Translations under genes and position numbers: made by a program
From: an uncultured Eubacteriales bacterium
Lineage (GTDB): Bacteria > Bacillota > Clostridia > Lachnospirales > Lachnospiraceae
Direction of reading: 5' to 3'
Length of the DNA stretch: 32,045 nt
Assembly (NCBI GenBank): GCA_900314525.1
Contig: OMVN01000024.1
Span: forward strand, 1-32,045
Notes under the pieces: model-generated
Database searches by the model: none
What the model was told of the DNA's origin: nothing
What the model saw: only the letters and a program-made list of their open reading frames with translations
Shown: piece by piece, positions 17,543 through 24,988 of the stretch
How positions within the stretch are numbered: position 1 is the first letter of the stretch
How the letters are laid out: each line of letters begins with the position of its first letter

Positions 17543-19462
17543 TCAGTAATCAATAACAAGAATACGATCAACAATAGGATTTAATCTGCCTCTGTATGCA
17601 TAGGATCCTGATTCAAAGCAAAGATATAATTTACCTTCATCAGTAGAAATTTGTTCAAGCATTGGAGGGAGAATATAGGTTTTCTTTGCTTTTTTTGTTG
17701 TTTTTATAATATCATTATTTTTGCCACTGTTTGAAAACTCCATAAGTTTGGAATCGGATGGTCCACCAGATTGTGAGATTATTGCAACATCGTTTTCAAT
17801 TGTAAATCCCTGGGCACCGCCGTTAATGAAATCAACATTACAAGGCATTAGAAACGAACTGTTGTCTGATAACAGATAATCTGCAGCTTCGTTTAATGTT
17901 TTTTTAGTTTTTTTGCTTACAGTTTCATATCTGTCATTATCAACATCATCTAAATAGTTATCTATCTGATCTCTAATATTTGAAGCAAAGCCTTCTTTAA
18001 GTGCACCATTGCTGTCTATTTCAAATGCCTGAATTGTTGTAAATTCTTCAAGATTACTAACAAAATTACCTACATATAAGATCCCATCGTTATAATCTAG
18101 AAATGAAGCACGATTAATAGAATATACAGGATAGCTGTACGTATAACCAAGTGGTTTGGCACCCGAATAGCTGTACGTTTTATCCGATTTGTGTGATTCA
18201 TCTAATGAGTAATTTTTAATGTCTCGAAGTGTAATACAGTTTACAAATGCAGTGCTGGTATTTCCATCATAACCGCAAATCCATACGTTATTATGGATAT
18301 TGTCAAAGGTTATTCCTCCAACATGTGGCTTTCCTGGAAGTACAACTTCCTTTATGAATTTATGGGTGTTTTTATCGATTACGTATATTACGGAATTATG
18401 TTCTTTTGCAGAACAATATGCCGAAATAAGCAAATAATCTTTTGCAATGCAAACACCCTGTGGAGTCATAGAAGTACAGCTGCTTAATTTTTTCTTTGAA
18501 TTAATTGACCTTGTACTATACAACCCTGGAATAATATAGCTATCTTTTATTATTTTATCTATATCGTAGTTTTTTCCAAAATTGTAATTATTAAGAAGTT
18601 CTTTTATTTGTTTGTCAGAATAGATGGCTGATGTACTTGTTTTTATGGTACTGATATCACGCTCATGGCTTTTTCTGAATATATAGGCATTATAATAATA
18701 AAAATGATAATCAAAAAATAGAAGTACAATAATTGAAATTATACCTAGAACCAAAATTCGTTTTTTACCAGTAAGTTTATTCTTTAAATGATGGACTATC
18801 ATAAGTACAATTTTGAACAAATAAGTTATAAAACGTTTAATATAAGTAAAAGGTAAAGCTGTAATCAGTGCAATATAGGGATACGGGGTGAGTACAATTC
18901 CAAGATCCATAACACTTTCTTTAAAAAGCTTAAAGTATAAAATATAAATAACAACAAAAGTGCCAGACATCAGCAATTGAGCAATAAATAGTAGTGGAAT
19001 TTTACATTCTGGTCCCTTTATTATATAGATTACAATCTGTAATCCTGCAAGAACAAGAACAATTAAATACAAATATCTATAGATTAATAGGGCATTGAGA
19101 ACTTTATCAATGCCTGATTCAGCGTTATTCGGCAAGGTTTCCGATCCAGTAAGCTGTTTAGTAAGAGTGATAATACCATTGATTCCTTTTGATATTTCAG
19201 ATGAAGTATTATAAAGCTCTTCAGGACCAATTGCACCATCCAATGTATCATTAAGTGATGATCTTATAGAAGTGAGATTAATATTTGTAATATTACTCAG
19301 TTTAACAATTACATCATCAACCATAACGGATGAAGTCGAAAAGACACCTTGGTAACGGCTGAGAACATTACTTTTTATATAGTCTGACTTAAGCAAATTT
19401 ATAGAAAATAATACAAATAAAATTGCTATGATTGTTGTAATAATACGACGTATGATTTTCAT
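17543..19462 (-). CDS. Membrane protein with large C-terminal propeller-like domain
   Basis: The 639-residue protein has an N-terminal helix (IIRRIITTIIAILFVLFSI), an extracytoplasmic loop of about 120 residues rich in Ser/Thr/Asn, three or four helices at roughly 125-240, and a fifth (RILVLGIISIIVLLFFDY) near 260. The remaining 370 residues look extracytoplasmic and beta-rich, with repeated blade-like strands (GVCIAKDYLLISAY, VIYVIDKNTHKFIKEVVLPG, GGITFDNIHNNVWICGYDG, LDYNDGILYVGNF, KLYLCFESGSY). This resembles a YncE/PQQ-type propeller that reads out bound ligand or polymer. The ATG at 19462 is preferred to a TTG 57 bases upstream; its ribosome site is only moderate (AAGGAT). No named family recognised. 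It is monocistronic and divergent from the DUF2798 gene. Confidence 0.7.
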   Translation of the reverse strand: MKIIRRIITTIIAILFVLFSINLLKSDYIKSNVLSRYQGVFSTSSVMVDDVIVKLSNITNINLTSIRSSLNDTLDGAIGPEELYNTSSEISKGINGIITLTKQLTGSETLPNNAESGIDKVLNALLIYRYLYLIVLVLAGLQIVIYIIKGPECKIPLLFIAQLLMSGTFVVIYILYFKLFKESVMDLGIVLTPYPYIALITALPFTYIKRFITYLFKIVLMIVHHLKNKLTGKKRILVLGIISIIVLLFFDYHFYYYNAYIFRKSHERDISTIKTSTSAIYSDKQIKELLNNYNFGKNYDIDKIIKDSYIIPGLYSTRSINSKKKLSSCTSMTPQGVCIAKDYLLISAYCSAKEHNSVIYVIDKNTHKFIKEVVLPGKPHVGGITFDNIHNNVWICGYDGNTSTAFVNCITLRDIKNYSLDESHKSDKTYSYSGAKPLGYTYSYPVYSINRASFLDYNDGILYVGNFVSNLEEFTTIQAFEIDSNGALKEGFASNIRDQIDNYLDDVDNDRYETVSKKTKKTLNEAADYLLSDNSSFLMPCNVDFINGGAQGFTIENDVAIISQSGGPSDSKLMEFSNSGKNNDIIKTTKKAKKTYILPPMLEQISTDEGKLYLCFESGSYAYRGRLNPIVDRILVIDY

Positions 19463-19533
19463 AATTAATAAATATCCTTGTAATATATTATGACCTATTT
19501 TAGCACAGTTATCATCCAAGTGGTATAAAATTG

Positions 19534-19562
19534 TTTACAAATTATATTTTTTCTGATACAAT
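19534..19562 (+). promoter_or_regulatory. Promoter for a short leader RNA upstream of DUF2798
   Basis: TTTACA (19534-19539), 17-base spacer, TACAAT (19557-19562), each five of six to consensus. Transcription would start near 19569 and meet a terminator within about 55 bases. Confidence 0.6.
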
Positions 19563-19568
19563 ACATAC

Positions 19569-19628
19569 AATTATTGGTAGTTGGACTAATGAGTCGAGAC
19601 GAAAGGTTCTCGGCTCATTTTTTGTTTT
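19569..19628 (+). ncRNA. Short terminated leader (attenuator or small RNA)
   Basis: From the inferred start the transcript runs to an intrinsic terminator: ATGAGTCGAGA (19589-19599) pairs with TCTCGGCTCAT (19608-19618) with one G-T pair and an eight-base loop, then a T-rich tail. An alternative stem, GACT-AATG-AGTC at 19584-19595, uses the same left arm and could prevent the terminator. No peptide or known riboswitch is visible. It could attenuate the DUF2798 operon or be a free RNA of about 55-60 bases. Confidence 0.5.
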
Positions 19629-19629
19629 T

Positions 19630-19692
19630 TTACAATAAAATACAAGAAAATTATGATTATTATTGTATTAGTCCTTACATTACAATAAAATA
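19630..19692 (+). repeat. Direct repeat TTACAATAAAATA, two copies 50 bases apart
   Basis: TTACAATAAAATA occurs at 19630-19642 and again at 19680-19692, with an inverted TATTGTA between them near 19661 and further TACAAT copies at 19557 and 19566. The arrangement upstream of one gene suggests operator half-sites, though TACAAT also resembles a -10 box. Confidence 0.4.
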
Positions 19693-19717
19693 TTATATAT
19701 AAGAAATGGAGTTTTTT

Positions 19718-20182
19718 ATGCCAAAGAATTTTTTTGAAGAAGTAGTTTTTACTGCAACAATGGCACTGTGTATGGTGTACGGAATGATTTGCTATAACAT
19801 AGCAATCAATACTGGAGGAATGACAAATAGAGTATTTATTATGGCTCTTGGAGAGCTTAAGATTATGTGGCCAGTTGCCATTCTCATTGAACTGTTAGTT
19901 GTAGGAAAAATTGCACCTATCCTAGCATTTAAAATTGTTAAACCTACAGACAGACCACAATTTATTACATATGCAATTTCTTTTTTCATATGTGCACTTA
20001 TGTGTCCTATTATGTCACTGATTGCAATATTCTTATTTAAGAAACCTAGTCTTGCAACATTTGTACAGACTTGGGCAATGAATCTTCCAGCAGCATTTTT
20101 ATGGCAGTTTGTAGTATGTGGACCATTTGTTAGATTACTATACAGACTTGTGTTTGATAGAAAAGTAAGAGTTGAAGCTTAA
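19718..20182 (+). CDS. DUF2798-family membrane protein
   Basis: The 154-residue protein consists of two similar halves, each with two transmembrane helices (FTATMALCMVYGMICYNIAI and MWPVAILIELLVVG; ITYAISFFICALMCPIMSLI and MNLPAAFLWQFVVCGP). This duplicated four-helix layout is that of DUF2798, a family of unknown function found near regulators and transporters. The ATG at 19718 is preferred because GGAG lies six bases upstream; the ATG at 19706 overlaps that site. The gene ends 17 bases before the hydroxyacid dehydrogenase remnant, so the two were probably one operon behind the leader at 19534-19628. Confidence 0.8.
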   Translation: MPKNFFEEVVFTATMALCMVYGMICYNIAINTGGMTNRVFIMALGELKIMWPVAILIELLVVGKIAPILAFKIVKPTDRPQFITYAISFFICALMCPIMSLIAIFLFKKPSLATFVQTWAMNLPAAFLWQFVVCGPFVRLLYRLVFDRKVRVEA

Positions 20183-20199
20183 TTTACGGAGGTTATATT

Positions 20200-21002
20200 A
20201 TGGAGAAGGTAGAAAAGGAGGCTATATGGCCAGGTCCTGAGGGAATGATTCCCTCACTTCCAAAGGACGCATCAAATGCATCATGGCATACCAGACATTT
20301 TCTGGATGAAATTCTCATTGAAGAGAGAATTATAGGCACAAGGGAAGCAGAGATTACAATGAATTTATTTGGAGAAAAGTTTGCATCCCCAATTATGATG
20401 CCTGCTTTTTCACATCTTAATAAAGTGGGATTATCTCATAAACCTATGCAAGAGTATGCCATGGCGGCAAAAGAGATGAATATCGTGAACTGGGTTGGAA
20501 TGGAAACTGATGAGGAATTTGCAGAGATTGCATCAGTAGGTGCTAAAACAATAAATTTGCGGATTTTCCCCATGAACTAAATCTTCCATTTATAGCCAAG
20601 GGTGTATTAAGTTCTAGAGATGCTGCACTTTGTAAAAATGCAGGTATTGATGGAATAGTTATAAGTCACCATCATGGAAGGCTTCCATTTGCTGTACCCC
20701 CTCTTATGGTATTATCAGAAATTAAAGCTGTATCAGGAGATATGAAAATATTTGTTGACTGTAGTATGGATGATGGCAGGGATGTATATAAAGCAATGGC
20801 ATTAGGCGCTGATGCTGTATCAGTTGGAAGAGGAATTCTTCCAGGCTTGATAAAAGAAGGAAAAGATGGTGTTATAAAGAAAGTATCCAGAATAAATGAA
20901 GAACTACGAGAATTAATGGGGTATACCGGGGTTAAGAATGTATCTGAATTTGATCCTGCTGTTCTTTGGTATCACGGAAGACATTTTACAGATAATAATT
21001 AG
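20200..21002 (+). pseudogene. FMN-dependent alpha-hydroxyacid dehydrogenase with internal loss
   Basis: The N-terminal part (from MEKVEKEAIWPGPEG to GAKTI near 20560) and the C-terminal part (from NLPFIAKGVLSSRDA at 20580) lie in different frames. The C-terminal part keeps the FMN-barrel features: the catalytic-loop SHHHGR, KIFVDCSMDDGRDVYKAMALGADAVSVGRG (FMN phosphate site). Between them only about 12 residues remain where relatives such as lactate oxidase-like proteins have some 70, including the GMDIDH strand. So the gene has probably lost about 180 bases and its frame. The active-site core is missing and the product cannot be functional. Relatives oxidise lactate, glycolate or similar acids. 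Ribosome site GGAGG; it follows DUF2798 closely. Confidence 0.75.
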
Positions 21003-21017
21003 GATAATTCAATTAGA

Positions 21018-21054
21018 AAGGCAGATATATCATTTCAGATATATCTGCCTTTTA
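21018..21054 (+). terminator. Terminator after the hydroxyacid dehydrogenase remnant
   Basis: AAGGCAGATATAT pairs with ATATATCTGCCTT around CATTTCAG, then a T-run. The stem is essentially perfect. Confidence 0.92.
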
Positions 21055-21077
21055 TTGTATAAAAAAAACGTTAAATG

Positions 21078-21086
21078 TGATATAAT
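21078..21086 (+). promoter_or_regulatory. Extended -10 promoter for the MFS gene
   Basis: TGATATAAT is an extended -10 (TGn plus TATAAT). No good -35 lies at 16-18 bases, as is common for this class. The gene starts 32 bases downstream. Confidence 0.55.
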
Positions 21087-21118
21087 TAGTAAAAATTTAC
21101 TGGACTAGAGATGATAAA

Positions 21119-22312
21119 ATGGAAAAAAAGAAAAAATACGTAAAAGGTGCACTGGCATTTATATTTCTTATGGGAATAGTAAGTCTGTTTTCTGACATGA
21201 CTCATGAGGGAGCAAGGAGTATTTTAGGAGAATATCTGAATCTTACTGGAGCCACAGCTGCTACAATTGGATTTGTCTCAGGACTGGGTGAACTTCTTGG
21301 TTATGGACTGAGAATTGTATCAGGACGAATAGCAGACAGAACAAAACATTACTGGACACTTGTAATAATAGGATATACAGTCCAGGTACTTGCAATTCCA
21401 GCACTTGCTTTGGTACCAGAAAATGGTTGGATTCTTGCATGTGGACTTGTTATCATGGAACGAGTTGGAAAGGCAATAAAAAAACCTGCTAAGAACACTC
21501 TTGTCAGTTTTGCTTCGTCGGAAATTGGACAGGGAAAAGGTTTTGCCTATCAGGAATTTCTAGATCAGTTAGGAGCTTTTCTTGGACCAGTTATACTTTT
21601 TATAATCGGATATGTGAAGAAAGCAGATAAGCTCATGTCAACATACAGAATTTGTTTTCTGATTCTTGGAATACCGGCATTGATTACAATTTCTCTAGTA
21701 TTAATTTCAAAATATAAATATCCCCATCCAGAAATGTTTGAAAAAGTAGAAATTTCAGATGACAAGTTCACAATGAGAAAATCATTTATATTTTATATGA
21801 TTGCAATTAGTTTATTTGCATTTGGATTTCTTGATTTCACACTTATTACATTACATGCGGCAAAAACTAATGCTTTTCCAAAGGAATCATTAAGTCTTTT
21901 GTATGCCTTAGCAATGGCGGTTGATGCATTTGCAGCATTATTCTTTGGCTGGATGTTTGATAAGATAGGACTGAGGGCATTGATGATTTCTACACTTATA
22001 AGCAGCTTGTTTTCACCACTTATTTTTCTTTCAGACAATAAAATATTTATTCTTGCTGGAATTGTAGTATGGGGAATTGGAATGGGTGCACAGGAAAGTA
22101 TAATGAAGGCAGCAGTTAGCAGAATTATCCCAAGAAATACGAGATCAACAGGATTTGGAATTTTTGAGACAGGATTTGGAATTTTTTGGTTCCTTGGAAG
22201 CTGGTGTATGGGGGCACTTTATGATATTAATGTTATAGTAATGGTTGGAATTTCAGTAGTAGTGCAGTTGTCAGCAATTATTTTTTACTGGATAGCAAAT
22301 AGGACTAACTAG
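21119..22312 (+). CDS. Major facilitator superfamily transporter
   Basis: A 397-residue protein with twelve predicted helices. The first cytoplasmic loop has the MFS motif A-like GLRIVSGRIADRTKHYW, and the mid-protein counterpart is FFGWMFDKIGLRALM at about 275-290. The N-terminal stretch FSDMTHEGARSILGEYL and the ERVGKAIKKPAKNTLVS segment are typical of a drug/anion exporter-like subgroup often annotated simply as MFS. Substrate is unknown; the neighbours (hydroxyacid dehydrogenase remnant before, LUD protein after) hint at a small organic acid, but this is inference. The ribosome site is weak. The coding frame is intact from start to stop. Confidence 0.88.
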   Translation: MEKKKKYVKGALAFIFLMGIVSLFSDMTHEGARSILGEYLNLTGATAATIGFVSGLGELLGYGLRIVSGRIADRTKHYWTLVIIGYTVQVLAIPALALVPENGWILACGLVIMERVGKAIKKPAKNTLVSFASSEIGQGKGFAYQEFLDQLGAFLGPVILFIIGYVKKADKLMSTYRICFLILGIPALITISLVLISKYKYPHPEMFEKVEISDDKFTMRKSFIFYMIAISLFAFGFLDFTLITLHAAKTNAFPKESLSLLYALAMAVDAFAALFFGWMFDKIGLRALMISTLISSLFSPLIFLSDNKIFILAGIVVWGIGMGAQESIMKAAVSRIIPRNTRSTGFGIFETGFGIFWFLGSWCMGALYDINVIVMVGISVVVQLSAIIFYWIANRTN

Positions 22313-22331
22313 GAATTAAGGGGGGAGAATT

Positions 22332-22528
22332 ATGCAGTAAATGAATTGCATTTAAAACTAAAGTCAGAGATTCTTAATCAGAAGGCACATAATATTTCTG
22401 CGGATAGTGACTGGTAAACAAATGAAATTGGTAAGCATAGATATAGAAATTTGGCAAAAGAGAATAACACTCACATTGTACTTGATAAGCAGTTACTTAA
22501 GCAGACAGATTCAGTAGCAATCGATTGA
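22332..22528 (+). pseudogene. Short broken reading frame before the LUD gene
   Basis: A strong ribosome site (AAGGGGGGAG) precedes an ATG at 22332 that stops after two codons. If one base is restored just after it, the frame reads MAVNELHLKLKSEILNQKAH, then ISADSDW, TAA at 22415-22417, then TNEIGKHRYRNLAKENNTHI and on to a TGA at 22526. The coding-like composition on both sides of the TAA suggests a single small gene of about 65 codons that carries a frameshift and a nonsense codon. I do not recognise the product. Confidence 0.45.
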
Positions 22529-22571
22529 ATTGATTCATTTACAAGGAAATGGTGAGTTAAGGAGATTATTA

Positions 22572-23180
22572 ATGGAACAGATAAAAATATTAGCTGAAGC
22601 TTTGATAAAACAGGGATATATTGTAGAGTGTTTTGAGACAAAGGAAGAAGCAGTTGAGTTTCTTGATGGTGAATTAGATAAAAAGATTATTGGAATTGGA
22701 GGATCTCAGACTGTAGAGCAAATGGGATTATTCCCCGCTCTTGCATCTCATAATACAGTTTACTGGCATGATAAAAAACCAGATAATATGACTATTATGG
22801 AGATAAGACGGGCTGCATCTCGTGCTGCTGTATATATATCATCAGTGAATGCTATATCAGAATTTGGAGATATTGTTAATATTGATGGTACAGGAAATAG
22901 AGTGGCTGCAATTTCATTTGGACCAGATGATATATATTTTGTAGTCGGAAAAAATAAGATAACAAAAGATTACGAATCAGCAATGTATCGAGCAAGAAAT
23001 GTTGCGGCACCATTAAATGCAAAAAGATTAAACAGAAAGACACCATGTGCAATCAATGCAGATAAATGCTATGACTGCAAAAGTTCTGATAGAATATGTA
23101 GAAATTTTGTAGTGTTTAGAAATATGCCATCTGGTGCAAGATATCATGTTATTTTGATAAATGAAAATTTAGGATTTTAA
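22572..23180 (+). CDS. LUD-domain protein (lactate-utilisation type)
   Basis: The 202-residue protein is a stand-alone LUD (DUF162/LutC-like) domain. It has GGSQTVEQMGL at residues 43-53, the conserved AASRAAVYISSVNAISEFGDIVNIDGTGNRVAAI region seen in pieces, and a C-terminal cysteine group NADKCYDCKSSDRICRNF that could bind metal. LUD proteins take part in lactate oxidation or related redox steps. AAGGAG lies seven bases before the ATG at 22572; an upstream TTG at 22530 is not supported. It follows the MFS gene and a broken small gene, and it sits near the hydroxyacid dehydrogenase remnant, which would fit an old lactate-linked cluster now partly lost. Confidence 0.85.
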   Translation: MEQIKILAEALIKQGYIVECFETKEEAVEFLDGELDKKIIGIGGSQTVEQMGLFPALASHNTVYWHDKKPDNMTIMEIRRAASRAAVYISSVNAISEFGDIVNIDGTGNRVAAISFGPDDIYFVVGKNKITKDYESAMYRARNVAAPLNAKRLNRKTPCAINADKCYDCKSSDRICRNFVVFRNMPSGARYHVILINENLGF

Positions 23181-23506
23181 AATATAGTTATGAAAATAGG
23201 GAATATAAAGTTTTTGTTGCTAATGATAACGACGTAGTTACTTCCTCAATGTTTGTATATTTAATACCTAAAACACCAAAGCCAAATAGAAATCAAAAGT
23301 ATATTTCATATTTGACAAATGTGTATACTAGAAAGGAATATAGAAATAAGAATATTGGTACAGAATTATTAGAATATATTAAGGAATATCTGGCAAAACA
23401 GGATTGTGAATTGATATTTGTATGGCCTAGTAGAAATTCTGTTAATTGGTATATGAGGAATGATTTTACTAATGAAAATGAAATATTCCAGCATTCTATA
23501 AAATAA
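23180..23506 (+). pseudogene. C-terminal part of a GNAT acetyltransferase
   Basis: An open stretch of about 105 codons without start or ribosome site reads YSYENREYKVFVANDNDVV, then YLTNVYTRKEYRNKNIGTELL and NWYMRNDFTNENEIFQHSI. The middle is GNAT motif A (R-x-x-x-x-G-x-x-L, the acetyl-CoA pyrophosphate loop), preceded by the usual beta-strand with LTNVYT. The first 50 or so residues of the family are missing: the frame emerges directly out of the end of the LUD gene. This suggests a deletion that removed the 5' part of the gene. Confidence 0.65.
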
Positions 23507-23600
23507 TCGAATATGTAAGCATATATGTGGAAAAAAGAGTAGAAAATCATGTTATGTTGTAGAATAAATTATGTAAAAAGATAATTTTAAGGAGCAGTAA

Positions 23601-23752
23601 ATGTCTGATTTATTAGAAAAACAAGAAAAATAGAGGACGCAATAGAAAGGATGACATCTCAGGAGCCATATCATTGCAGTCCGTTTGATAATCCACCCCA
23701 GTTAAAGAAAAGGGCAAAGGATTTAATGATAAAAAAATATAAGTGGAGGTAA
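23601..23752 (+). pseudogene. Small conserved-type gene with one-base frameshift
   Basis: AAGGAG and ATG at 23601 open MSDLLEKQEK, then stop at TAG. Adding one A to the run at 23626-23630 gives a 50-residue protein that continues IEDAIERMTSQEPYHCSPF and DNPPQLKKRAKDLMIKKYKW, ending three bases before the next gene's ATG. The tight fit to the downstream gene and good ribosome site argue that this was a real small partner gene of the flavodoxin-like reductase. Product not recognised. Confidence 0.5.
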
Positions 23753-23755
23753 AAA

Positions 23756-24304
23756 ATGATTTTATTTGTAAATTGTTGCATAAGAAGTGAGTCAAGAACA
23801 AAAAGGCTTGCAGACAGTCTTCTAGAAAAACTAGGACAATATGAAGAAATAAAGCTTGAAGAAATAAATCTGAAACAAATAAACAGGGAAAGATTAAACA
23901 AAAGGACGTCTTTGATAGAAGATTCAGAATTTGATAATCCTATGTTTAATCTTGCAAAACAGTGGGCAAATGCCGACATAATAGTAATAGCGGCTCCTTT
24001 CTGGGATTTGTCTTTTCCTTCAGAGCTAAAGATGTATATTGAAAATATATATGTCACTGGAATTGTATCAGAATACGGAGATGATGGAAGACCTCAGGGC
24101 CTATGCAAGGCAGAAAAGCTATATTATGTAACTACAGCTGGGGGACCATATAATGATAAGTATGGATATCAATATATAAGAGATATTTCCTTAAATTATT
24201 TTGGGATAAAAGAAACAAAACAGATATATGCTGAAATGCTTGATATAGTTGGAAATGATCCTGAAAAGATTCTTAAAGAAGCTATAGAAAATATTACATT
24301 ATAG
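23756..24304 (+). CDS. Flavodoxin-fold NAD(P)H oxidoreductase
   Basis: The 182-residue protein has a flavodoxin-like fold of the AcpD/NQO type: the FMN-phosphate loop NCCIRSESRTKRLAD at the N-terminus, the second flavin loop APFWDLSFPSELKMYIENI, and the third TTAGGPYNDKYGYQYI. Such enzymes reduce quinones, azo compounds or flavins with NAD(P)H. AGTGGAGG precedes the ATG. It forms a compact group with the damaged 50-residue gene before it and the pyridoxamine-oxidase-like gene 13 bases after it; a redox or detoxification role is likely. The substrate cannot be assigned. Confidence 0.85.
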   Translation: MILFVNCCIRSESRTKRLADSLLEKLGQYEEIKLEEINLKQINRERLNKRTSLIEDSEFDNPMFNLAKQWANADIIVIAAPFWDLSFPSELKMYIENIYVTGIVSEYGDDGRPQGLCKAEKLYYVTTAGGPYNDKYGYQYIRDISLNYFGIKETKQIYAEMLDIVGNDPEKILKEAIENITL

Positions 24305-24317
24305 ATTGGAGAGATAG

Positions 24318-24800
24318 ATGACTGAATTTAGAAAAATGAGAAGATTTAAACAGGAAATTTCAGCAGAAGAATGTGTAGAAGTTTTATGTACGGCACCCCG
24401 TGGAATATTAGCATTTAATGGTGAAAATGGTTATCCATATGCAATTCCAATTAATCAATTTTATGATAAAGAAGATGGAAAACTATATTTTCATTGTGCT
24501 AAGCAGGGACTAAAATTAGACTTGATGGAAAAGGACAATAAAGTCTGTTTCACTGTTATAGATGAGGGATATAGAAAAGATGGAGAATGGGCACTCAACA
24601 TTAGAAGTGTTGTTTGTCTTGGACATTTAGAAGTAATAAATGATCATGGAAAAGTTCTTGACCAATGTCGTAAGCTCGCAGGAAAATTTTACCCAACAGA
24701 GGAATCGATAGAAGAAGAGATTATTAAAGCGGGTGATCGGGTTAATATGCTTGTTATGACAATCGACCGAATGAATGGAAAATTAGTAAATGAATCATAA
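24318..24800 (+). CDS. Pyridoxamine 5'-phosphate oxidase-like (NimA-type) flavoprotein
   Basis: A 160-residue protein with the split-barrel FMN-binding fold: the start MRRFKQEISAEECVEVL, strand APRGILAFNGENGYPYAIPINQFYDKE..KLYFHCAKQGLK, and SVVCLGHLEVI with GKFYPTEE near the end. This layout is that of the 5-nitroimidazole-resistance NimA-like family and related flavin reductases. The Nim assignment describes homology; activity on nitroimidazoles is unproven. GGAGA lies before the ATG. It follows the flavodoxin-like gene by 13 bases and was probably co-transcribed with it. Confidence 0.85.
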   Translation: MTEFRKMRRFKQEISAEECVEVLCTAPRGILAFNGENGYPYAIPINQFYDKEDGKLYFHCAKQGLKLDLMEKDNKVCFTVIDEGYRKDGEWALNIRSVVCLGHLEVINDHGKVLDQCRKLAGKFYPTEESIEEEIIKAGDRVNMLVMTIDRMNGKLVNES

Positions 24801-24805
24801 TAATT

Positions 24806-24964
24806 GTGAAATTATTATTTCCATGGAATTATGACCAGATTGTAAGATCATATTTGCAGGAAGACAAGAAAATCATGGACTATGACACAGGTGGAGCGGA
24901 ATATTTGCTTTCATTGTATGAAGGAACTATACACAGATATCTTATAGTTGCAAAAAAGAAATAG
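24806..24964 (+). pseudogene. Collapsed class I SAM methyltransferase
   Basis: A 52-codon frame from a GTG reads KLLFPWNYDQIVRSYLQ, then DKKIMDYDTGGAEYLLSL, then directly YEGTIHRYLIVAKKK and a stop. The first part is the N-terminus and motif I (D-x-GTGG-E-x-LL) of a common Firmicute methyltransferase family. The last part (HR-[FY]-[IL]-IVA-KK) is its extreme C-terminus. About 180 central codons that should lie between are missing, with the frame kept. It is thus a two-ended fossil formed by one internal deletion. Confidence 0.7.
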
Positions 24965-24988
24965 AAAAAACAAAGGTAATTCACAAAT

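Noticed and set aside
19584-19606. Sequence CTAATGA ... GAAA in the leader resembles a hammerhead ribozyme core.
   Set aside because: The invariant G of CTGATGA is A here, stem II would have a two-base loop, and no matching stems I and III are seen. The terminator explains the sequence.
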